A stretch of DNA of 64,000 nucleotides, taken from contig CM049317.1 in assembly GCA_026874595.1 (NCBI GenBank), forward strand, positions 56,020,118 through 56,084,117, in the 5' to 3' direction. Below, piece after piece: positions 28,201-40,200 of this stretch. The DNA comes from Sipunculus nudus (Eukaryota; Annelida; Sipuncula; Golfingiida; Sipunculidae). The first letter of the stretch is position 1; each line of letters begins with the position of its first letter. The position numbers and the translations under genes are program-made. The notes under the pieces are model-generated. The model was not told where the DNA came from. It worked only from the letters and a program-made list of their open reading frames with translations, and searched no databases.

Positions 28201-31200
28201 GTATCGGAGGATTAATTTAACTCTAAAGTTGCTAAATTGTCGGCAATTTGCGAGCTTATTAGACAGTGGCCACTCAGTGTAATCTCCTCTGGGCCTCCCC
28301 TATCGGAGGATTCTGAGAACTACAAAATTGCTTAATTGCCGGCAATTTGCGGAGTTGCTAGACGAAGGCCCCTATGTGTATGACCGCAGGGGGGGCTCAC
28401 TCTAGCGGAGAAGTCAGGGAACTACAAAGTTGCTAAATTGCCGGCAATTTGCGGTATTGCTTACTGGGGGCCCTCCATTTCAATCTCGGCTTGGGTTCCT
28501 GCTATTGGATGATTCATATAATTCCATAGTTGCTTAATTGCCGGCAATTTGCGGAATTTGTTGACAGGGACCCCTTGTTTCAATCTTGGCTAGGGCTCCC
28601 CCTATCGGAGGATAAAGAAAACTTCAAAGTTGCAAAATTGCCTGCAATTTGCGGAGCTGCTAGACGAAGGCCCCTATGTGTATGACCGCAGGGGGCTCAC
28701 TCTAGCGGAGGAATCAGGGAACTTCAAAGTTGCTAAATTGCCGGCAATTTGCGGTATTGCTTGATGGGGGGCCCTCCATTTCAATCTCGGCTGGGGTTCC
28801 TCCTATTGGATGATTCATATAACTCCATAGTTGCTTAATTGCCGGCAATTTGCGGAATTGGTAGACAGGGGCCCCTCGTTTCAATCTTTGCTAGGGCTCC
28901 CCCTATCGGAGGATAAAGAGAACTTCAAAGTTGCAAAATTGCTGGCAATTTGCGGAATTGCTAGATGAGGGGTCCCTCAGTGTATGACGCCTGGGCTCAC
29001 TCTACCGGAGCAATGAGTGAACTACAAAGTTGCTAAATTGCCGGCAAATCGCGGAATTGTTAGAGGGGGGTTTCATTTGTTTGCAGCCTTAGCTCCCTCT
29101 AGCGGATGAATAAGATCACTCTGAAATTGCCGGCAATTTTCGGAATTGCTAGCCGGGGCACTTCATTTCATTGTCGCCTGGGACTCCCTCTATCGGAGGA
29201 TTATATGAACTTCGCCAGGAGCTCCCTCTAACGGAGGATTATGAGATCTTCAAAGTTGAAAAATTGCCAGCAAATTGCGTGTATGAGAGACAGGAGGTCT
29301 TCCCTGCCGAATGGCAAAGTTGCTTCCAAAGTTGCTAAATTGCTAGCAATTTGCGCACTAGGATTCAAAATCGCTGGTTACCTGATTGATTGCTGGCAGT
29401 TTGCAAGAGTTGCTGACAATTTGCGAGACTGCTGGGAAAGTTGACGGGCACCACGCAACTTTGCGAGAGAGGCAAACTTCAAATGGAAGAAACCAACGGT
29501 TCCCCACCTATATGCCATATTCCCAGGTTCATTTGCGCATAGCCCCCCCCCCCCCCCTCCCCCCAAAAAAAGTGTTTTAGATTCACGTATTTCAATGTTC
29601 AGTAATCCGTATGTGGCTTCACATTTGTGAATATTCTTGTAAGTCCTTCCTGGGTCCGGATCATTAGCCGGCCCACGCCAAAATCTAATCGATATTTCAT
29701 TGGCAAATTGGCCCATCTTTTGTACAAACACACAAACAAACACAGAAACGGGGATGAAAGCATATCCTCCTGACTGAGGCAAATATCATTTATCATTAAT
29801 CAGGCCACAGCGTGTCTTTCTAATAAACTCTGGGAAAACCAGCCTTGATTAACCCTACTGTTTAGATTATTTTTGATTTCGCAGAAATGCTGACACTCGT
29901 AAAATTTACATTTGGGTGACATAACGCTCACCATTTTGTTCTATATTGTCATATCTGTACCAACTTTGCAACTGTTTTACAGCGAGTATATGTTTTGGGA
30001 TATGGAGAATTCTCAATACTTACTCCAAAGAAAATAAAAAGTATGGTTCTCAGGCACCGCCCGCGTCAATATTAAACCCCCGCATCAAAAATATTTATTT
30101 TGATTTTCACTAGAGACTTACAACTTTGAGCTCCAGCCACTCTGACATTTCTTTCAAGAAGATAAAATCATACAATTTTGACAATATTTCCTTTGTTATG
30201 TAGTGTTTTTACTTGTTTAGCAAAAAAAAAAATGTTATTGTCATGCTTTTCCCTTACCATTTGACATTTTTATCGTAACTAACAAAAAATTTAAAATAAA
30301 AAAAACCGCCTGCCCACATTGATTTCTGAAAAAAAGTGCCTGAGAACCAAAACTAATTTTTTGTTTGACATCAATAAATGTGCATTTTCTTACCTCAGAA
30401 AATGTGAATAAACAAGGGTATTCTTGTTGTCAATATCAGTAGTCCTGAGTGGACCTGTGTCCAAAAACAGGTTTAATAATATTGAATCGTGTGTTCAAGG
30501 CTTATTCTCTATATATATTAAAAAATACCATAAAATACCATAAATTGTGATAATATTCCATACCATTTCATTCATGGCCATGTAGGAGAAGTCTCGCATA
30601 CTGCAGTGCTGCCTACAATCTGAAGCGTCTTTCATATCCAGATTAAAATGTTCGGCAGGCTTCTTCCATTTCGGGCTGGTTCTGACCCTGTGGTACTTTG
30701 TAACAACCCTGATGGTAAACGGCCACGGGCGAATGGTCGGCTGTCAAATTAGGGTTTATTAAAGTTAAGATGAATGGTTAATTCAACCTCGCCTTTACTT
30801 AATCAAAACATGTTGTGTGTTAAATTTGAGGATAGCGTGTGCAATACTTCCGACTTTATGTTGCTCACAAATTCCGCATTTTGGCCATTTTGACATTTAA
30901 GATCAGGTCATGATCATAAGTGTTTGAACCCGTCTAATATTTTGGTAGAAACGGTTTGTGTTTCAAATTTTGCTGATTTAACCATTGAATGATAAATTCT
31001 AAATTTTTATTAATAATATATTATTTAAATTAACCACATGAAAAATATGATATTAAAAAGCTGAAATCAATCTGCGAAAAAACGAAATTATCCCCAAAAT
31101 ATTAATTATAGTTTTAATTATAATTCTACTGACTCGTACACTCAAAACCTAGGAAACATTACATGCAAACATAAGATATACAATGACTCACCCTAATTTG

Positions 31201-34200
31201 AACAATACAGAAGAAGATATTACAAGATCTTTATGTTAAACCATAAGGTAGCAACTAATTTGAAGGGGTAGTCTGAAACCGTGTGGGCCAATCTGAAATC
31301 GACTTCAAGTTCCTCCCGTGAACAACCTGAAATCAAATCCAAGTTACTGCGAGTTATTTGAAATCGACTTCATGTTACTGGTGGTAATCTGAAATCGACT
31401 TCAAGTTTAACTCGTGGCCAATATGAAATCGACTCCAAGTTACTGCGGATAATTTGAAATCGACTTCAAGTTACTGGAGGTAACCTGAAATCGACTTCAT
31501 GTTACTGGAGGTAATCTGAAATCGACTTCAAGTTACTGAAGGTAATTTGAAATCGACTTCAAGTTACTCCCGTGGGCATCTGAAATCAACTGCAAGTTAC
31601 TCCCGTGGGCATCTGAAATCGACTTCGAGGTACTGCGAGTAATCTAAAATCGACTTCAAGTTACTGGTGGTAATCTGAAATCGACTTCAAGTTACTGAAG
31701 GTAATTTGAAATCGACTTCAAGTTACTCCCGTGGGCATCTGAAATCAACTGCAAGTTACTCCCGTGGGCATCTGAAATCGACTTCGAGGTACTGCGAGTA
31801 ATCTAAAATCGACTTTAAGTTACTGTGGGTAATCTGAAATCGCTAACCCAGCACCAAGCTCCAGTCTTATCGCTTATGTTAAAATGGTTTGGAAAGCACT
31901 TGTGTGCATCTTGCGTATCTCCATTCTAAATTGAAACTTAAATTCAGACATGTAAATCTAGAGACTTAAGTTTAGACACATAAATTTACCGTTGATCCAG
32001 TTCCAGTAAAGCGGAGCTGTGCGACCTCCGAGCCAAGCGTTCGGAGTTAAAGTATCCCTCAGTAGTTGTTGTATGGCGCGGTGGGTGGCTGTGTCATTGT
32101 CCACCGCCAATTGACCAAATCTGTTCTCACACTGCCGTCTGGCGCCTTCCCATCCAATAAGAGAATCATATAAACAGTACTCCCGGGAAACTGCAAAGAG
32201 CAAACGGCCATTACCTAACAAAAATAGCAGAAAACTGACTTTGTTACATATAGCACGCAATGATTTAGACATTGGGCATAGGTGTAGAATGAACTTGGCA
32301 GAGGCGTGTATATTTCAGTTTGAAATAGCGTCTTTAAATTGTTGTCTATATTTTATTATTCAAGGTCACATTTTAGCAGTGTCATTGCCTATACTTTTGT
32401 TGTAAGGGTTTCCGGGAAGACATTATAGGTACAAAAGCATGTCGCTTTACATGTTCGATATATCCAATTTAATATAGGTCCGAGTCGGAGAAACCGATTT
32501 TCACATTGTCGAGGTAAACACAAACTATGAAAAATTAAGACACACAAACAAAACTCTCGCTTTACATGTTCGATATATCCAATTTAATATAGGTTCGAGG
32601 CAGAGAAAGCAATTTTAACATTGTCGAGGTAAACACAAAACAATGAAAAATTAACTCACACAAACAAAACTTGGACTTAGATAAACCCTCTGATGCAAAG
32701 GGAATATAGTATATGTATTCACAAAAAATCCTCACAGCAAACTTCCGTATATATCTTAACTTGAAATTTGCAATTCTAATAAATGCAAGCATCTGCCCTT
32801 AACTTATTCGGCCCATATTCCCAGGTACATTCCTGCATAAGTGACTGTAGATTCGTGAATATTCATTGACGACGTTCATGGACCCGGATTATGTGCCGGA
32901 CCTACACCAAAGTCTAATCGATTGTCTCCTAAGTCTTCATTGTCCCATTCCCGTAATACAATGAGAAATTTCATGAGATTCCACTCATGATTGTGTGATG
33001 TATGTTGTGAAGAAACACACGAACGTAAATGAATGTATACCCTCCAGGCGGAGACATAAGAGTTATAAAGCCAGCATGGCATACTAACGCGCAATAAACT
33101 GGATACCCATACGAGCAAAGGTACAAACGATATTATCAACAGTGTATGCAGAAAATCTTACCCTTGAAAACAGAAGCACAGAGTATTTTCTGCTAAGACT
33201 TCGACAAAGAAAAATAAAAGAGAATAAATATATCGTAAACGAGGAACCTGTAATGGGGTTCAAGAACCAAGTACCGGTCCTATAGTAAGGTGATCATGCT
33301 GCCACTGGGACACCCATGCGTTTGTAAGAAAACGTCCTGTAATGCATAGTACCGATACAAATCATATGAATATCCGTGAATATTGAGTTAACAAAATCGA
33401 AAAGAAAATTAAAATTAATTTTAAAAACCTTTTGTCATCAGGCCAGAAGAGGCTGGATTTGTGACATGGATTTATGATACGAGATTTTTTTGAACTAGTG
33501 CAAAGAAAAACTAAAACCACGCGTGATTTAGTAAACGGGATTTGAGAACTCTCTGTATTCAGTGCTGATTTAAAAGAGTACTGCTAATTCAGTAGAGTAT
33601 AACAATTTCAGTGTTGGTATTTCATTCAATTTTTAAAGTAATTAACGAATTTAATACACCAAGAGAGACGCTCCTCATGTGAAAATACTGCGTATTTTAA
33701 CTATTGAAAAATATATATGGACGTTTTTTTCAAATAAGAAGACAGAATATTAATATGTTTAAGATGACAGAATATTTTTAAGTTTAATACAAGAAGAGAA
33801 AGAGTAAAATATCTTTCTCTTAATTATAGACAAGTACTTGAGCATGTTGTATAAGTCTAATATATTGTTAACCATATTATACCATACCTTATAAATAAGA
33901 TTGCAGGTTATGATATTATATTATTATCATTATCATTAAATTAATAAACGTCTATACAATTAAGGTCACAACTGTGAATAGTCGGCTTCAGCGACGAAAT
34001 GTCTCATGACCTGTATGACGGGTCGACTGTCTCGTCGCCTCCCATACATTTTGAGTTAAGTGGTGTTTGGACACGATACGATCGTATTTCTGGAAAAGTG
34101 AGTTGTGTTTTCAGTTCTGTTGACATTGTGGCATTAAAACATTTGCAGAATTTTATAAATATCTTATGTGTAACATAACCGCAACATAGGAAGTGCGTTT

Positions 34201-37200
34201 TACTTCAGTTATTAAGTGTTTTAGTTCATCAAGATATGGCCCATACTATGCACAGCCACCATTACAAAAGCAGTGAGAACGTATTTATAGCCACGTGTCT
34301 TATTGTACTATACCTGCAATAATAAGGCATTATGTGTATTTAAACTAAGAATATATATGCGTATTAGCTTATCACATCTGAATTGTGTTTAAATAAACTA
34401 AGACACCCGAGGTTATTATGGATTTTCATTTTTTTACAGTTCCATGTCTTGAGAGCATATAATATAATCCCACCCAAATGCATAAATGTGGGTCGGTGAC
34501 TAAAATGTACCTTCAGATATATCTAACAGTTAGTGGCTGAACTGTGAACAGTGTTTTACAATATATTCTTCATTACATTTCAATTTAAGAATGCATGGCT
34601 TTAATAAATAAAAAGAGCTTACCTGAGTAAACCTTTGTGCATTCTAGCTCTTCCTGACATATACTGGTCCCCGGCAGTGTGATCAAGGTGAACAGAACAT
34701 AATATACAAAACGTCTCATGTTTCTTTTAACTCCTCTTAGTATTGCAATAGGTAGAAATAAAAAGAAAAATCTTCTCATAAAAGAAAACCCTAATTTGTT
34801 TTGAACACCTATATTATAATATCAGGTAACACGTCAAATCATATAAAGTATATGAACTATTGGCTCGGTTCAGTTGCGAGAATATGTTGCTATCGCAAAA
34901 AATATACATGACAACTATACGTTTAACCGTCACCGATGAAGTGCGCCTATTTTGTGTTATTATGGCACGAGTGTAACCTTGATATTTAGACTGTTATCAA
35001 TATCCAATCAAGGATCTTATCGACAATGTTACAACTGATAATCGAAGACTGACCGGTGTGAAAGTCTGGTTATTGATCGAACAGTGCATCTACATCGTGA
35101 AGGTCAGTATTGTCTGGTCAAGGCTAATGAATAAATATAAACAAATAAGTCACGTTTATATGATATCAGTTTGAACAGCCATTGATGTAGTCTAGTCTAC
35201 AACATCCGAGTCCGTGTGCAAGTCCGAGGTTAGGTCACGCGAGTCCAAGTCCGAGTCCAAGAGAGTCGAGTCCAAGTCCACCTTCTGCGTGTCCAAGTCA
35301 TCTGGAACCCGCGTCCAAGTCCTTGTCGGAGTCCAATACAAATATCCTTTTTAAAAGAAACTGTAAGGCCAAAAAAATAAAAGGTATGGTTCTCAGGCAC
35401 CGCCCGCGTCAATTTTAACTCCCCGTATAAAAAAAATTATTTTGATTTTAATCTTTCAAATAGATAATATAATACAATTTTGATAAGATTTGCTTTGTTC
35501 TGTAGTGCATTTACCTGTTTAGCAAAAGAAATCTGTTTTTTTCATGCTTTTTCCTGATCAAGTCAAACAAAAACCATTGAAAATCAGCTAATTTCTTTGA
35601 CATTCCTGAAGATTTTAGTCCTTTTGACTGATAATCAGCAGAAACAATTTTAGTAAAAAAAATTGATAATTCAAAGATATGATTTTATACTGACAGCACG
35701 GGAACCGAACGCTCTCTGTGGAGCCAGGAGACCTGAAGCCTCTGGTCTTGGACTGAGAAAAATGTATCGCCACCTGTTGGCCAAATTGGTTACTAACATT
35801 TGCCTATACAGCAAACCTGATATGAGTGAGGATAGAAATAAATGTCAAATTTCCCTACACTGTTCATTGTGGTTGCCTTTTTTGTTCCCGAGGGTCTCAT
35901 ATTCACAATATTCACGAAAAGGGGAATTATCGCGAAAATAAAACCCTCCTGAATAACAGGTCCCATCGTCGCTGGCAAGTTGAAAGGTAAAAACAGATTA
36001 ATATTAAGAATAATTTAGATATTGTATGTTCAAATATTGCTATTATAAATTATTATTATCTTTCAAATTATCTTTTATTAACAATAACTCAAGTCGGTCG
36101 ATGTTCGCTTGCGTCCCCGTGGGATTGTTAAGATTTTTCTAACGTATATTTTTAAATATAATTAATTAATATAATAACGGTTATACAATCTGTGTATGTA
36201 TTTTTATAGAGAGATCGCGAAAATGGAACCCTCGCGAACAGATAATTGAAATTCTCGAAATTTTATCCCTGCGAATATGAAGTAAACATCAGTATACATG
36301 TCTTATTATTTTATGCTAGTTTTCACTTAAAACAACCAAAATATTCAAGAATGTCAAAGAAATTATTTGATTTTTAGTGGTTTTCTGTGAAGAGTCCGAT
36401 CCTCCAAAACTGGTCAGGTGCATGCGAGTCCGACAAATACGTTGCCTCGTCCTCGACGCTTTTAAGATCGTGTGTGTGTGTGCGTTTGTGCGTGCGTGGG
36501 TGTGTCATTGACATAGTTCATTCTCTGACAGCTACAAGAAACGATCATATACAGTCGGTCCTGCTTAATTGTATATCGTATATTTGTATATCCGTTTAAT
36601 TGTATAAGGTTACGAAAACCAGAACCTTTTCCAATGTTTTCTTAATAAAATTCACCGTTTTCATGTATATATGATAAATGTATATATCGGTTAATTGTAT
36701 AGTATACTCCGTCAATCATGCACGACAATCCCGGATATTCATGTGCGACAATGATCTCAATTAAGGATGTATTGAAACCTGTGGAACTCCCCAAAAGTGG
36801 TTTTAATTCAGAGGTGGTCTTATAAGACAGGTGAGTTATAACCAATGTGAATGCGATCGGTTCAATCAAGGGAGGTCTTAATAAACTGGTGGTCTTATTG
36901 ACAGATTGTCTTCCAGATAAATTCGACGGTATGTTTTATTGTGATCAAGACATACAAAGAGTTCAATATGTGTGGAAACAAAATATAAAATGGTTTAAGA
37001 GGGCCAACCCTTATGTAAACTTGTAATTCAGAATAATATTTGAAAACCTGCCGATATTAATAAGATCATTCTTTAATTGTTTATATATTAAACATACGAT
37101 TTATTTCTCATCTCGAAGTCTCAAAAGAATTATAGGCATATAATGTAATCCCCAAATCCCCCCACCCCCCTAAAAAGTGTTTTAGATTCACTTATTCGGT

Positions 37201-40200
37201 CTATATTTCAATGTTCAGTCAACCGTATGTGACTTCACATTTGTGAATATTCTTGTAAGTCCTTCCTGGGTCCGGATCATTAGCCGGACCCACACCAAAA
37301 TCCAATCGATATTTCAATTGGCCCATCGTGAGTATAAACACACAAACAAACACACAGATACGGGAATGAGCGGATACCCTCCTAACGAAGGGAAATATCA
37401 TTTATAGGTTAATACAATACATATTTATACATTTACAATATTCCTCTGATATTAATGATTGAGAAAAACAGAGAGAGAGAGAGAGAGAGACAGAGATAAT
37501 AAGAGAGGGACAAAGTAATAAAGATTTATCTTTGAAAAGTCGACATTAATATATCTCTCACTATGTTCTTGTGTAATGTCACATCACGTCCCCATTTATT
37601 CGGTTTGTATGAGCATTATTCAAGTAAGGAGAATTTCCAAGAGTAAATAAATGTGATTTTTTTTTACCTCAGAGAATGTGAGAAAACGAGGGTATTCTTG
37701 TTGTCAATAATAGTACTCCTGAGCGGACCTGTGTTCGAAAAGAAAGGGTTTAATACTACTGGGTCTTGTGTTCACGTCTTGTTCTCTATATTTAAAATTA
37801 CCATAACATACTATAAATTGTCATAACTTATCCATACCATTTCGTTCATGGCCATGAATGAAAAGTCTCGCATAGTGCAGTGCTGCCTACAATCCGAAGC
37901 GTCTTTTATGTAAAGATTAAATGTTCGGCAGGCTTCTTCCATTTCTGGCTGGTTCTGACCCTGTGGTACTTTGTAACAACCCTGATAGTAAACGGCCACG
38001 GGCGAATGGTCGGCTGTCAAATTAAGGATTTATTAAAGTTAAGTTGAATGGTTAATATGTTGTGTGTTAAATATGATGACAACATATGCAAATCTTCCGA
38101 CTTCCGGCTCACAAATTCCATATTTTGTCCGATTTGACATATAAGATCAGGTCAAGGTGAGCAGTGTTTGAACCCGTCTGAGATTTTGGTACAAACGGAA
38201 TGTGTGTCAAATTTATTCGGGGGGGGGGGAAGGGGGGGGGGGGAATTGTTGATTTACCATTGAATGATAAATTCTTAATTTTTACTCATAATATTTTATT
38301 TAAATTAACCACATGGAAAATATGAGATTAAACAGCTGAAATAAATCTATGAAAAAACGACATTATCACAAAAAATGTTAATTATAGTGTTAATTATAAT
38401 TCTACTGATTCTTACACTCAAAAACCCAGGAAACATAACATGCAAACATAAGATATACAAGGACTCGTCCTATTTTGAGCAAAACAGAAAAAGAATTTAA
38501 AAGATCTTTAGGTGATAAACATAAGGTAGCAAATGATTTGTTGGGGTAGTCTGAAACCGTATGGGTTAATCTGAAATCGACTTCAAGTTACTCCTGTGCT
38601 CAATCTGAAATCGACTCCAAATTACTACGAGTTATCTGAAATCGACTTCAAATTACTGTGGGTAATCTGATATCGACTTCAAGTTACCTTGGTCAATCTG
38701 AAATCGACTCCAAGTCTGCGAGTAATCTGAAATCGACACAAGTTACTGGAGGTGATCTGAAATCGACTTCAAGTTATCGGGGGTAATCTGAAATCGCTAC
38801 CCCAGTACCCATGCAGCTCCAGTCTTATGGTTTGGAAAGCACTTGTGTGTATTTTGCATATCTCCATTCTAAATTGAACTTCAATTTAGACACGTAAATC
38901 TAGATACTTAAGTTTAGACACTTTAATTTACCGTTGATCCAGTTCCAGTAAAGCGGAGCTGTGCGACCTCCGAGCCAAGCGTTCGGAGTTAAAGTATCCC
39001 TCAGTAGTTGTTGTATAGCGCGGTGTGTGGCTGTGTCATTGTCCACCGCCAGTTGACCAAATCTGTCCTCACACTGCCGTCTGGCGCCTTCCCATCCAAT
39101 AGGAGAACCATATATACAGTACTCCCGGGAAACTGCAAAGAGCAAACCTAACAAAAATAGCAGAAATCTGACTTTGTTACATATAGCACGCAATGATTTA
39201 GACATTGGGCATAGGTGTAGAATGAGCTTGGCAGAGGCGTGTATATTTCAGTTTGAAATAGCGTCTTTAAATTGTTGTCTATATTTTATTATTCAAGGTC
39301 ACATTTTAGCAGTGTCATTGCCTATACTTTTGTTGTAAGGGTTTCCGGGAAGACATTATACGTAAAAAAGCATGTCGCTTTACATGTTCGATATATCCAA
39401 TTTAATATAGGTACCAGTCGGAGAAACCAATTTTCACATTGTCGAGGTAAACACAAACTATGAAAAATTAAGACACACAAACAAAACTCTCGCTTTACAT
39501 GTTCGATATATCCAATTTAATATAGGTTCGAGGCAGAGAAAGCAATTTTAACATTGTCGAGGTAAACACAAAACAATGAAAAATTAACTCACACAAACAA
39601 ACCTTAGACTTAGATAAACCCTCTTATGCAAAGGAAATATAGTATATGTATTCACAAAAAATCCTCACAGCAAACTTCCGTATATATCTTAACTTGAAAT
39701 TTGCAATTCTAATAAATTCAAGCATCTGCCCTTAACTTATTCGGCCCATATTCTCAGGTACATTCCGGCATAAGTGACTAAACATTCGTGAATATTCCTT
39801 GACAACGTTCATGGATCCGGATTATGTGCCGGACCTATACCAAAGTCTAATCGATTGTCTCCTATGTCTTCATTGTCCCATTCCCGTTATACCATCAGAA
39901 ATTTCATGAGATTCCACTCATGATTGTGTGATGTATGTTGTGAAGAAACACACAAACACACGAACGTAAATGAATGTATACCCTCCAGGCGGAGACATAA
40001 GAGTTATACAGCCAGCATGGCATACTAACGCGCAATAAACTGGATACCGATACGAGCAAAGGTACAAACGGTATTATCAACAGTGTATGCAGAAAATCTT
40101 ACCCTTGAAAACAGAAGCACAGAGTATTTTCTGCTAAGACTTCGACAAAGAAAAATAAAAGAGAATAAATATATCGTAAACGAGGAACCTGTAATGGGGT

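Larger units (their letters stand above)
29545..37156. repeat. Tandem segmental duplication, cassette A
   Basis: About 7.6 kb. Aligns to 37157-44153 over almost its whole length (signal, CTLD and WSC exons, introns, SINE-like and other repeats). Both copies start at a poly-C tract followed by 'aaaagtgttttagattcac' and end at 'ggcatataatgtaatccc' or its near copy. It is longer than B because of a MITE at about 30022-30362 and an expanded 28-bp repeat at 31270-31850; parts of 29780-30020 do not match B. Confidence 0.9.

Noticed and set aside
32196-32272. Upstream ATG (MSKSLRAIC..) as a leader for the CTLD exon, also at 39140-39205
   Set aside because: An excellent acceptor separates it from the CTLD, and a dedicated signal exon in matching phase lies upstream in both cassettes. 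The two copies also differ by a deletion here.
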